NCBI GenBank assembly: GCA_945861175.1
Contig: CAMATR010000057.1
Location: 1 to 8,189, forward strand
DNA: 8,189 nt
Reading direction: 5' to 3'
Source: Chitinophaga pinensis
GTDB lineage: Bacteria; Bacteroidota; Bacteroidia; Flavobacteriales_D; Crocinitomicaceae
Positions 1 through 7,611 of this stretch are shown in pieces. Position numbers and translations under genes: made by a program. The notes below the pieces were generated by a model, which ran no database searches, was not told the origin of the DNA, and was given only the letters and a program-made list of their open reading frames with translations. Positions within the stretch are counted from its first letter, which is position 1. Each line of letters starts with the position of its first letter.

Positions 1-913
1 AAATCTTTTGCTGTTTCGATGCATTGCCATTTTGTATCCAGTTCATTTGTGTCAGAAAATCTTGACCATTCATTACTAAATGTGCTTTATTCGTTTTAAT
101 TAGGGTGTTACATCCTTCTGATTGTTCTTGACCAATATTTCCCGGATAAGCAAAAACATCTCGGTTATAGTCATTTGCTAAATCTGCGGTAATAAGAGAT
201 CCGCCAGAAAGTTTACTTTCTACAACAATAATGGCATCTGCCATTCCAGCCACAATTCTGTTTCGCATCGGAAAATTCTCTCTGTCAGGCGTTGTTCCAG
301 GAAGAAACTCAGTTAATAATCCTCCATGCTCTAACATTTGTTCAGCAGTTTTTCGGTGAACAAATGGATATATTCTATCTAGGCCATGTCCTAAAACACC
401 AATTGTGCTAATATTCTTCTTTACGCATAACTGATGAGCACATATGTCAATTCCATAAGCCATTCCGCTTATTACTTGAACGTCTTGCTCCTCGAAATTT
501 TCAATCAACTCTTCGCAAATACGTTTTCCGTAAGAGGTTGCAGATCTCGTTCCCACTATCGCGATGGTTTTAGTTGCATTAATTTCATAGTTTCCCCGTC
601 CAAATAAAACAATGGGCGGGTCAATGCATTGCCTAAGTCTTCTTGGATAATCTTTATCAAGATAGAAATGCATACGAATTTCATTTCGCGAGATGTAATC
701 TAGCTCTTTGTCTGCCTTTTCGAGCGCCGCCGCTCTGTTTATTTGCTTTAAAAGATGTTTGCTAATATTAGTCTGATGGTGCAAAGACATAATAGATTCA
801 TGGAATACAGCTTCGGGGCTTCCGGTTTTAGAGACGAGTACCGCCGCTTTTTTAGGTCCTATTCCTTTTAAAAACGAAAGGCCTAATCGAAAGTGTTGTT
901 CAGTGTAATTCAA
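1..913 (-). CDS. dprA: DNA-processing protein DprA, partial (C-terminus beyond left edge)
   Basis: Cytoplasmic protein that binds incoming single-stranded DNA during natural transformation and loads RecA onto it. I translated 304 codons by hand. Residues about 8-37 form a helix-hairpin-helix-like region (LKGIGPKKAA at 15-24). The Rossmann-like DprA core follows, with IAIVGTRSATSYGK (117-130), SGMAYGIDICAH (149-160), GVLGHGLDRIYP (172-183), PDRENFPMRNRIVAGMAD (209-226), GGSLITADLA (237-246), VFAYPGNIG (253-261) and EGCNTLI (266-272). These are diagnostic of the family, in the variant form I associate with Bacteroidota. The protein is usually about 360-370 aa, so the missing part should be the C-terminal winged-helix domain. 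Reading upstream in frame, TAA occurs at 982-980 and no ATG, GTG or other TTG lies between it and the TTG at 913-911, so TTG is taken as the start. The next ATG (residue 42) would remove the N-terminal domain. Transcribed divergently from the receptor genes. Function is very secure, the start moderately so. Confidence 0.95.
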   Translation of the reverse strand, partial: MNYTEQHFRLGLSFLKGIGPKKAAVLVSKTGSPEAVFHESIMSLHHQTNISKHLLKQINRAAALEKADKELDYISRNEIRMHFYLDKDYPRRLRQCIDPPIVLFGRGNYEINATKTIAIVGTRSATSYGKRICEELIENFEEQDVQVISGMAYGIDICAHQLCVKKNISTIGVLGHGLDRIYPFVHRKTAEQMLEHGGLLTEFLPGTTPDRENFPMRNRIVAGMADAIIVVESKLSGGSLITADLANDYNRDVFAYPGNIGQEQSEGCNTLIKTNKAHLVMNGQDFLTQMNWIQNGNASKQQKI

Positions 914-1036
914 GATGCTTAAGGTTAAGTGTTTGTATTGAAGATACGAAAAAAGACAGTTTAATAATACTTTGAACCCTTAAAAAAGACTTAATTCAAC
1001 TAAAGTTTTATTTTTGTATATCTACGAAACGAGCAC
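914..1036. other. Divergent intergenic spacer between dprA and receptor 1
   Basis: This 123-bp AT-rich spacer must hold the promoters of two divergent genes. The plus-strand promoter candidate is listed separately. On the minus strand I see only weak TTTTTTCG-like matches to a Bacteroidota -7 element and would not call a promoter. The spacer also contains TTAATAATAC (961-970), which recurs at 3371-3380 upstream of the second receptor. Because it is AT-only apart from its last base, chance is a likely explanation. No Shine-Dalgarno sequence precedes either gene, which is normal for this phylum. Confidence 0.6.
1009..1016 (+). promoter_or_regulatory. Candidate Bacteroidota -7 promoter element for receptor 1
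   Basis: TATTTTTG matches the TAnnTTTG -7 consensus of the Bacteroidota primary sigma factor exactly. No good TTTG -33 element lies about 20 bp upstream; the nearest TTTG, at 971-974, is too far away. Transcription would begin near 1021-1023, leaving a leader of about 15 nt before the ATG at 1037. The sequence match is direct; activity is inferred. Confidence 0.5.
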
Positions 1037-3352
1037 ATGAAGTATTTTCTGATAGCCCTTTTAAACGTTTTAGTTTGTTTTCAGTTTAATAGCCAAATCT
1101 CGGGCAAAGTAATTAATCGTGATACTGGCCTTCCTTTAGAAAATGCCATTGTTTCAAACCTAGAAGGAAAGCAAGTAATCACCGATATTGAGGGTAATTT
1201 TTCATTACTCGTAGACCGTTTTCCGACAACTTTAATTACTAAATTCAATACATTGCCTTGCGACACGACAATTGTCTATTCTTCAACACCAATCATCATT
1301 TCTCTAGGAGGTGAATTAACGATAATTGAGGCAGTGGTTGTTACAGCAGGAAGGAGAAGACAGAATGTGGAGGAAGTTGCTATTTCTATGGAAATATTAA
1401 AACCTTCTTTGATTAATAATAAAGCCATGACAAGCTTAGATCAGGCGGTCAATCAAAGTCCTGGGGTGTTTGCAATGGATGGACAGGTAAGTATTCGAGG
1501 CGGTGGGGGCTATGCCTATGGAGCCGGAAGTCGTGTTTTATTAATTTGGAACGGAATACCAATGTTGTCTCCTGATGTGGGGGATGTGAAATGGAATAGC
1601 GTTCCAATGGAAAATGCTTCCCAAATTGAAATAATTAAAGGAGCCTCTTCGGTTCTATATGGAAGTGGAGCACTGAACGGGATTATTTCGATGGTTGAAA
1701 AGGAACCTTCCACCAAAGGAGAATTAAAGGTGCGGGCATTAACAGGGGTTTTCGGTGATCCAAAGAGAACATCTTTAAAGTGGTGGACACGGAATCCAAT
1801 GTATCATTCTATCGATGTTTTTAATGGAAAGTCTTTTGATCGTTTTGGTTATACTATCGGCGTAAATGGTTTTAAAAATGAGGGATATAAGAAAGGATCA
1901 CTCGAAGACAGGGCCAGATTGAGTGGCTCTTTCTTTTTTAAGCCTTCACGCAACTTGAAATTAGGTTTGTTTTACAGTGGACAATACCAATACACAGGAA
2001 ATTTTATCCTTTGGGAAAACGATTCTTTGGGTTATATAGCACAGGGAATGGGATCAACATTGAGTTATCAAAAATCAATCCGACTAAACATAGATCCTTA
2101 CATCAAATACACAGATCGGTTTAACAATAAACACGAATTGAAAACCAGGTATTATCTTGTTACAACCGGAGATCTTACCAATATTTTTGCATCTTCAAAA
2201 GCTGCAATGTACTACGCAAATTACCAGTTTCAGAGGCAGTTTGCAGGAAAATCAACGCTTACGGCTGGAACAATGGTGTCAGCAAATCAAATTATTAGTC
2301 CCGTTTTTGGTGACCACTACTCTAAAAATAGTGCCCTTTATATGCAATATGAAAACAAATGGAAGAATTTAGATTTCACAATTGGGACGAGGGCCGAGTA
2401 CTTCGAGATGGACGGTAAAAGTGACGATTCTCGATTCTATCTTGGGAATGATACGAATTCTCTATCGAAAATTCCTGTTTATCCAATTCTTCGCGCAGGC
2501 ATTCATTATGCGTTAACCAAACTAACCCATTTCAGAGCTTCTTTTGGCCAGGGCATTAGATTTCCTTCAGTAGCTGAGCGATTTGCAGCCACTTCAAGCG
2601 GGGGCGTGGTTATTTTTCCGAATCCAAACTTAAGGCCCGAAGTCGGTTGGGCTTCCGAATTGGGGGTTAAGCAAATTATTCCTCTTGGAGACTGGAAGGG
2701 CATGCTAGATATTGCAGGGTTTATAAATAAATACAGCAATATGATTGAATATACTTATGGACTTTATAATCCCGATACTGTGCTAATAACACCAGCTAAT
2801 CTTTCTACTTGGATTGGTTTTCAGGCTCAGAATGCTGAAAAAGCCAAAATTACAGGTGTAGAATTTTCTTTTAATAGTTCAGGTAAAATAAAGAACGTCG
2901 AAATCATTTCTTTGATAGGCTATACATACATGTCCCCCATTAGCCTAAATAACAATCCAAATTATACGATACAACATTCTGATTCTGGAACGAATATGCT
3001 AAAATATAGGTTTAAACATCTTGCTAAAGCAGATATTGAAGGCAATTATAAAAAATACAGTTTGGGTGCATCTTGCAGGTACAATAGTTTTATGACAAAT
3101 ATTGATAAGGTTTTCCTTGCTGATTTAGACCCTACAAACAATGAGTTATACGTTTTGCCGGGCTTACCAGAATATCGAGAGAAATTTAATCAAGGTTCTT
3201 TGGTCTTTGACTTACGTGCCGGCTTTAAGTTAAATGATGAAATACGGGTGGCTTTTCTAGTCAATAATTTGCTAAATCAAGAATACACATCAAGACCTGC
3301 CGATATTCAGCCCCCGAGAACATTTTTGCTTCAGGTTCAGGCAGAACTTTAG
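1037..3352 (+). CDS. TonB-dependent outer-membrane receptor 1 (tandem paralogue)
   Basis: Outer-membrane active transporter that uses TonB-ExbBD energy to bring a bound ligand into the periplasm; the ligand cannot be read from the sequence. The 771-aa product starts with a signal peptide (about 1-19, cleavage probably near FNSQ-ISG). A carboxypeptidase-regulatory-like domain follows (about 21-95; ISGKVINRDTG, VITDIEGNFSL), then a TonB-box-like EAVVVTAGR (98-106), the plug (about 110-225; VSIRGGGG at 151-158, KGASSVLYGSGALNG at 201-215) and a beta-barrel to the end (FGQGIRFPSVAERF, NPNLRPE, NNLLNQEY). No SusD partner is present, and the protein is shorter than typical SusC (about 1000 aa), so it belongs with BtuB/FepA-type receptors. 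The next gene is a clear paralogue: over the 74 residues starting at GRRRQNVEEV I count 52 identities. The protein ends in AEL, not the aromatic residue usual for outer-membrane barrels. ATG start, with the signal peptide directly after it. Confidence 0.93.
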   Translation: MKYFLIALLNVLVCFQFNSQISGKVINRDTGLPLENAIVSNLEGKQVITDIEGNFSLLVDRFPTTLITKFNTLPCDTTIVYSSTPIIISLGGELTIIEAVVVTAGRRRQNVEEVAISMEILKPSLINNKAMTSLDQAVNQSPGVFAMDGQVSIRGGGGYAYGAGSRVLLIWNGIPMLSPDVGDVKWNSVPMENASQIEIIKGASSVLYGSGALNGIISMVEKEPSTKGELKVRALTGVFGDPKRTSLKWWTRNPMYHSIDVFNGKSFDRFGYTIGVNGFKNEGYKKGSLEDRARLSGSFFFKPSRNLKLGLFYSGQYQYTGNFILWENDSLGYIAQGMGSTLSYQKSIRLNIDPYIKYTDRFNNKHELKTRYYLVTTGDLTNIFASSKAAMYYANYQFQRQFAGKSTLTAGTMVSANQIISPVFGDHYSKNSALYMQYENKWKNLDFTIGTRAEYFEMDGKSDDSRFYLGNDTNSLSKIPVYPILRAGIHYALTKLTHFRASFGQGIRFPSVAERFAATSSGGVVIFPNPNLRPEVGWASELGVKQIIPLGDWKGMLDIAGFINKYSNMIEYTYGLYNPDTVLITPANLSTWIGFQAQNAEKAKITGVEFSFNSSGKIKNVEIISLIGYTYMSPISLNNNPNYTIQHSDSGTNMLKYRFKHLAKADIEGNYKKYSLGASCRYNSFMTNIDKVFLADLDPTNNELYVLPGLPEYREKFNQGSLVFDLRAGFKLNDEIRVAFLVNNLLNQEYTSRPADIQPPRTFLLQVQAEL

Positions 3353-3434
3353 TTATTACTTTATTTTTTATTAATAATACATCAAAATAGTTATTTTAGC
3401 AATTAGGCTAATACTACTTTAAACCGTGCTTCGT
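3353..3434. other. Spacer between the two receptor genes
   Basis: An 82-bp AT-rich gap. It holds a perfect 10-bp AT-only palindrome, TTATTAATAA (3368-3377), just after a T-rich stretch, and a promoter-like element listed separately. I see no GC-rich hairpin followed by a T run, so there is no convincing intrinsic terminator after receptor 1. The two receptors could therefore be partly co-transcribed. Confidence 0.5.
3392..3399 (+). promoter_or_regulatory. Possible -7 promoter element for receptor 2
   Basis: TATTTTAG differs from TAnnTTTG at one of the fixed positions. TTTA/TTTT sequence lies about 20 bp upstream, where a TTTG -33 element would be expected, but the match is poor. It would give a leader of roughly 30 nt before the ATG at 3435. 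Tentative, because AT-rich spacers produce such matches by chance. Confidence 0.3.
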
Positions 3435-5768
3435 ATGAAAAAAATTGTACTGCTATTATGTTTTATTCCTTTTATTATTTCAAGTCAAATTATAGGGAAG
3501 GTTATTCAAAGTGATGATAAAGAACCTATTGTGGGCGCTAAAGTAATAGCTTCGAATGGCGAAAAAACAATTACAGATATAGATGGAGTTTTTAAAATCA
3601 ACGCTACAAGTTTTCCTATTACGATCATCACTTCAATGGTGTCATTTTTAAATGACACAACGGTTGTTAATGCGGGGGGTGAAATAAGTATTTTTTTGGA
3701 TGTACCTGTTAAAACAATATCTGCCGTTGTCGTCTCTGCCGGAAGAAGGCAGCAACGCATAGAGGACGTCGCGGTTTCAATGGAAATTATAAGGCCAGCT
3801 TTAATTGATAATAAAGGAATAACAGACCTTGAGCAGGCCGTTGACCAGAGCCCAGGAGTTTATACAATGGACGGTCAGGTAAGTATTCGCGGGGGCTCAG
3901 GCTTTGCTTATGGAACAGGAAGTCGAGTTTTGTTGCTATGGAATGGTATGCCGCTCTTGTCCGGTTATGCCGGGGATACTCAGTGGAATTCAATACCAAT
4001 GGAACAAGCTGCTCAAATAGAGATCATGAAAGGAGCCGCCTCGGTTTTGTATGGAAGCGGCGCCTTGAATGGGGTTATTGCATTAACAGAAAAAGAACCC
4101 GGCCTTCAGCCTGAAACGAAAGTAAAGGTTCAGACTGGGGTTTATAGCGATCCTAAACGCAGCTCTCTGAGATGGTGGAATTCCAGCCCAATGAATCAAC
4201 AAGTAGAAATTTATCGAGGACAAATGTTCAAGCAAGGGGGTTATACATTTTCTACGACCTTTTTCAGAAATGATGGATACCGTCAAGGTGAAATAGAGGC
4301 AAGGGGTCGCGTAAGCGGAACATTCTATTTCCGCTTTAACAATTTATCTCGTTTAAAGGCGGGTATTGGATACAATTACCAAATGCAAAAAACCGGAAAC
4401 TTTCTTATTTGGCAAAGCGATTCTCTTGGTTATACCCCTAGTGGCGGGGCAGATACAAGCAACGCAGAGTCTACATTAACCTATAATCTCGGTCAGCGTT
4501 TATTTATCGACCCTTATTTGAAGTTTACCGACAAAAAGAATAATAAGCACGCATTGAAAACACGTATTTATTTTGCCAATAATGAAAACCTTACAAATAC
4601 AAGCCAAAGTAATGGTGCGACCATTTATTTTACAGATTATCAGTTTCAGCGAAAAGTTCAAGGCGGAACAACTATAACAGCGGGTGCGTCAAACATATAC
4701 AATACGGTGAATTCTAGTCTTTTCGGCAACCACAGTTCAAACAATTTCTCTCTATATAGTCAGTTTGAAAGAAAGATTAAAAAACTCGATTTAGCGGGCG
4801 GTTTGCGTCTGGAGCATTTCATTATGGATGGTCGAACTGGCGATTCAGATTTTTATTATGGGAATGATACAAATAGCTTAGCTAAAATTCCCCTTTATCC
4901 TGTTTTACGTATTGGGGCACATTATGAATTGAAGAAATATACGCACCTCAGAGCATCATTTGGCCAAGGAATTAGATACCCTTCTGTTGCAGAGCGTTAT
5001 ACCCAAACCAACGTTGGTTCACTCAATATATTTCCTAACACAAATCTTCGTCCAGAAGTTGGTTGGGCGGCTGAAATTGGAATAAAGCAAGGTGTTAAAA
5101 TTGGTGAGTGGAAAGGAATGTTAGACGTAGCTGGATTTATCAATGAATACAGTAATATGATGGAATTTACATTTGGTTTGTACAAGCCTGATTCTGTCAT
5201 GCTAACTTCTCAGAATTTTAAAAATTATATTGGTTTTCAGGCACAAAATGCTGAGAGGGCAAGAATATCAGGAATTGAATTTTCTTTCAACAGTTCAGGA
5301 AGTATTGGTAATGTTCAAATTGTTTCATTAATAGGGTATACTTACATGAATCCTGTTACATTGAATAACAACTCTTACTATTTGGCAAACATGTCAGATT
5401 CGACGAGCAACATGTTAAAATATCGATTCAATCATTTGGCAAAAGCCGATGTGGAGGTCACGTATAAAAAGTTTAGCGCAGGCTTCTCCATGCGCTATAA
5501 TAGCAACATGACTAATATTGATAAAGTGTTCCAGGAAGATTTGGATCCGGGTTCAAGTGAAATATTTATCCTACCGGGGTTGAGCGGATATCGCGAGAAA
5601 TACAATAAGGGCGCGCTTGTGTTTGATGCTCGCCTTGCCTTGCCTTCATCAGATAATTACCGTGTAAGCTTAATCGTGAATAACATATTAAATGCCGAAT
5701 ACACCTCTAGGCCGGGTGACATACAGCCCCCAAGATCTTTCGTGGTGCAGATACAAATGAAGTTTTAA
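3435..5768 (+). CDS. TonB-dependent outer-membrane receptor 2 (tandem paralogue)
   Basis: Second copy of the same receptor type, 777 aa from the chosen start. A GTG nine bases upstream (3426) is in frame, but ATG at 3435 gives a clean signal peptide (MKKIVLLLCFIPFIISS, 1-17), so I prefer it. Order of parts: carboxypeptidase-regulatory-like domain (about 19-95; IGKVIQSDDKEPIVGAKV), TonB-box-like SAVVVSAGR (97-105), plug (about 108-225; VSIRGGSG at 149-156, KGAASVLYGSGALNG at 199-213), then the barrel with FGQGIRYPSVAERY and NTNLRPE. It ends in QIQMKF, with the normal terminal Phe. The plug and the C-terminal half of the barrel match receptor 1 closely, while the N-terminal domain is more diverged. 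One barrel loop, between NDSLGY/SDSLGY and STLxY, is six residues longer here. The stop codon shares its last base with the kdsB start, so the two are probably co-transcribed. The ligand is unknown; no neighbouring gene names it. Confidence 0.93.
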   Translation: MKKIVLLLCFIPFIISSQIIGKVIQSDDKEPIVGAKVIASNGEKTITDIDGVFKINATSFPITIITSMVSFLNDTTVVNAGGEISIFLDVPVKTISAVVVSAGRRQQRIEDVAVSMEIIRPALIDNKGITDLEQAVDQSPGVYTMDGQVSIRGGSGFAYGTGSRVLLLWNGMPLLSGYAGDTQWNSIPMEQAAQIEIMKGAASVLYGSGALNGVIALTEKEPGLQPETKVKVQTGVYSDPKRSSLRWWNSSPMNQQVEIYRGQMFKQGGYTFSTTFFRNDGYRQGEIEARGRVSGTFYFRFNNLSRLKAGIGYNYQMQKTGNFLIWQSDSLGYTPSGGADTSNAESTLTYNLGQRLFIDPYLKFTDKKNNKHALKTRIYFANNENLTNTSQSNGATIYFTDYQFQRKVQGGTTITAGASNIYNTVNSSLFGNHSSNNFSLYSQFERKIKKLDLAGGLRLEHFIMDGRTGDSDFYYGNDTNSLAKIPLYPVLRIGAHYELKKYTHLRASFGQGIRYPSVAERYTQTNVGSLNIFPNTNLRPEVGWAAEIGIKQGVKIGEWKGMLDVAGFINEYSNMMEFTFGLYKPDSVMLTSQNFKNYIGFQAQNAERARISGIEFSFNSSGSIGNVQIVSLIGYTYMNPVTLNNNSYYLANMSDSTSNMLKYRFNHLAKADVEVTYKKFSAGFSMRYNSNMTNIDKVFQEDLDPGSSEIFILPGLSGYREKYNKGALVFDARLALPSSDNYRVSLIVNNILNAEYTSRPGDIQPPRSFVVQIQMKF

Positions 5769-6499
5769 TGAAAGTTCTTGGTGTAATTCCAGCTCGATAC
5801 GCATCTTCGCGTTTTCCAGGTAAGCCATTAATTGATCTTAAGGGAAAATCAATGATACAGAGGGTGTATGAGGGTGCAAAAAAATGTATACTCTTTGAGG
5901 AGGTGGTTGTAGCCACTGATGACCACCGAATTTTTGAAGCAGTTCTATCTTTTGGAGGAAAAGTTGTGATGACAAGTGATTCGCACCCCAGTGGAACCGA
6001 TCGCTGCGCAGAGGTGGCTAGGTCGTTCCCTCAAATGGATGTTATTGTAAACATTCAGGGCGACGAACCCTTGGTTGACTTCCGTCAATTGGAACAATTG
6101 ATTGAGGCGTTTAAAGATAATGAAACACAAATCGCAACATTGGGAATTAAATCTCTTTCAATGGAGGACCTTATAAATCCGAATCGTGTAAAAATAGTTT
6201 TAAACAAGTCTGCAGAAGCTATTTATTTTAGCAGAAGCCCGATACCCAATTTTCAGCACTCCAATAGAGAACCGCTTTCCTCATATCCTTACACAAGACA
6301 CATTGGGTTATATGCTTACCGCAATAGTATACTAAAGGAAATAACACTACTTGAGCCAACCGAACTAGAAAAAACAGAATCATTAGAGCAATTGCGCTGG
6401 TTATATTATGGTTATTCGATTAAAGTAGTCCAAACAAACATTGAAACACCGAATATTGATGTCCCAGAAGACCTTGAAAAGGTTATCAATTTGCTTTAA
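5768..6499 (+). CDS. kdsB: 3-deoxy-manno-octulosonate cytidylyltransferase (CMP-Kdo synthetase)
   Basis: Cytoplasmic enzyme that joins CTP and Kdo to give CMP-Kdo and pyrophosphate; CMP-Kdo is the donor used to add Kdo to lipid A in the LPS inner core. The 243-aa product has the usual length of about 245-250 aa and is full length. Visible family motifs are the nucleotide-binding IPARYASSRFPGKPL (7-21), VVATDDHRI (47-55), HPSGTDRCAEVA (73-84), VNIQGDEPL (94-102, with the metal-binding Asp at 99), YFSRSPIP (153-160), RHIGLYAYR (177-185), LEQLRWLYYG (206-215) and NIDVPEDLE (229-237, with the second metal-ligand Asp expected at 231). The ATG overlaps the stop of receptor 2 by one base (TAATG), suggesting translational coupling or reinitiation. 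No separate promoter is visible. Its presence implies a Kdo-containing outer-membrane lipid. The assignment is very secure. Confidence 0.97.
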   Translation: MKVLGVIPARYASSRFPGKPLIDLKGKSMIQRVYEGAKKCILFEEVVVATDDHRIFEAVLSFGGKVVMTSDSHPSGTDRCAEVARSFPQMDVIVNIQGDEPLVDFRQLEQLIEAFKDNETQIATLGIKSLSMEDLINPNRVKIVLNKSAEAIYFSRSPIPNFQHSNREPLSSYPYTRHIGLYAYRNSILKEITLLEPTELEKTESLEQLRWLYYGYSIKVVQTNIETPNIDVPEDLEKVINLL

Positions 6500-6546
6500 A
6501 ACCTTTGATTTTAAAAAACCTTCTTGCGGACAAATGCAATTTTGCT

Positions 6547-6554
6547 TACTTTCG
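6547..6554 (+). promoter_or_regulatory. Possible -7 promoter element directly before the HU/SPOR gene
   Basis: TACTTTCG differs from TAnnTTTG at one base. A CTTG (6523-6526), one base off the TTTG -33 element, sits 20 bp upstream, inside the 17-23 bp spacing seen in this phylum. If used, transcription would start within a few bases of the ATG at 6559, giving an essentially leaderless mRNA. The pattern is seen; function is inferred. Confidence 0.35.
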
Positions 6555-6558
6555 TTTA

Positions 6559-7611
6559 ATGGTAACTGTTGAAGAGCTAATTGGAAATCTTTTATTGCGT
6601 CATAATTGTGTGATTGTTCCAACTTTCGGAGGGTTCGTGGCAAAACGAGTTTCTGCCTTTATCGATCTTGAAAAAGGCATCATGCAGCCCCCTGGAAAGG
6701 CTTTGCTTTTTAACCGTCAACTAATAAATAATGATGGTTTATTAACGGCAGAGTTTGCTTCTCAAAATGCAATAGATTACGAGACAGCATCTGGAGTTAT
6801 AAACGAACATGTTGTTCGCTGGAATGATCAGCTGAAGTCCGGATCCCGCGTGAGTATCGATAGGGTGGGATTTTTATATTATGACCAAGAGAAAAACGTT
6901 TGTTTTGAGCAAGACCGTTTTTTTAATCTTTTACTTGAGTCTTATGGTTTGGGTAAGGTACATTTTATGCCAGCAGAGGATGCTAAATCAGCTCTTATTC
7001 ATCAGGAACAAGTAGTCGAAGATAAGACCTTAATAATTGAACATCCTGCAATAAAAGCCCGCTCAATTGCTTGGAAATATGTTGCGGCGGCTTGTTTTTT
7101 ACCCATAGCCTTTTATTCCTATTGGATCCCTGCTAAGACCAATGTCTTGCAATCGGGAATGATATCTATAAAAGATTTTAATCCTTTCCATAAAACGGCT
7201 CAAGGGAAATATAAATCAGAGAAAGTACAAGTTAAAATCCAGAATTTCATAGAACAAGATTTTAAGTCAAATCGAGATGACACAGAAAACACCAATCTCA
7301 TGTATGAATTTGCCCCCGACTTAAAGTTTCCGATTCAAACACCTAAAGTTAAAGACCCCGCTACTTTAGCTTCCTCGCCCCAAAGCGAACTTCCTTATCA
7401 GCTGATTGTTGGTTGTTTTAGCAGCGATAGTAATGTGGAAAAAATGCTGACTGAACTTCGTTCACAAGGCATAGATTGTTATGTCTATGACACTTCGAAT
7501 GGATTAAAAAGAGTAAGTGCTGGCGGTGCTTCAAGTTCTTTTTTATTGCGCAAACATCAAAATGAGATGAATGCCAAAGGAATAAACGGTTGGATCTTTT
7601 CTAAAAAGTAA
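6559..7611 (+). CDS. HU-CCDC81 and SPOR domain membrane protein
   Basis: Probable single-pass inner-membrane protein of 350 aa. The N-terminal half resembles the paired HU-CCDC81 domains known from Bacteroidota: VEELIGNLLLRHNCVIVPTF and GGFVAKR (4-30), then PPGKALLFNRQLINNDGLL (44-62), then a second unit (about 62-135; SGSRVSIDRVGFLYYD at 94-109). A hydrophobic segment (about 172-190; YVAAACFLPIAFYSYW) preceded by basic residues suggests a cytoplasmic N-terminus. A low-complexity linker (about 191-278) leads to a C-terminal SPOR domain (about 279-350; YQLIVGCF, ending GINGWIFSKK), expected in the periplasm, where SPOR domains bind denuded glycan strands at the division septum. HU-CCDC81 domains are HU-fold; whether this one binds DNA or protein cannot be told. 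An in-frame TTG lies upstream at 6505, but homologues start just before this motif, so ATG 6559 is preferred. A 59-bp gap follows kdsB. Exact role unknown; a septum or envelope role is inferred. Confidence 0.88.
   Translation: MVTVEELIGNLLLRHNCVIVPTFGGFVAKRVSAFIDLEKGIMQPPGKALLFNRQLINNDGLLTAEFASQNAIDYETASGVINEHVVRWNDQLKSGSRVSIDRVGFLYYDQEKNVCFEQDRFFNLLLESYGLGKVHFMPAEDAKSALIHQEQVVEDKTLIIEHPAIKARSIAWKYVAAACFLPIAFYSYWIPAKTNVLQSGMISIKDFNPFHKTAQGKYKSEKVQVKIQNFIEQDFKSNRDDTENTNLMYEFAPDLKFPIQTPKVKDPATLASSPQSELPYQLIVGCFSSDSNVEKMLTELRSQGIDCYVYDTSNGLKRVSAGGASSSFLLRKHQNEMNAKGINGWIFSKK

Noticed and set aside
2530..2650. FRA...NPNL pattern in receptor 1 resembling the FRAP/NPNL signature of haem receptors
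   Set aside because: No histidine lies between the two motifs. Similar sequence, such as NPNL or NTNL followed by RPE, is common in TonB receptors for many ligands, so haem specificity is not supported.
961..3380. TTAATAATAC at 961-970 and 3371-3380 as a shared operator upstream of both receptors
   Set aside because: It is nearly AT-only, only 10 bases long, and lies at different distances from the promoter-like elements (48 and 21 bp), so chance is likely.
3353..3380. Terminator between the receptor genes
   Set aside because: Only a weak AT-only palindrome is present, with no GC stem followed by a T run.
3426..3434. GTG start for receptor 2 adding Met-Leu-Arg
   Set aside because: ATG at 3435 begins a standard signal peptide (MKKIVLLL); the upstream GTG only adds three residues without support.
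1037..5768. SusC/SusD-type polysaccharide utilisation locus
   Set aside because: The receptors are only about 775 aa, no SusD-like lipoprotein follows, and there are no glycoside hydrolases in the window.
6505..6558. TTG start adding 18 residues to the HU/SPOR protein
   Set aside because: The HU-CCDC81 domain begins right after the ATG at 6559 and the extra residues do not resemble the family.
1081..6643. Several minus-strand open frames of 60-85 codons
   Set aside because: All lie opposite well-supported plus-strand genes and encode no recognisable domain, so they are shadow frames.
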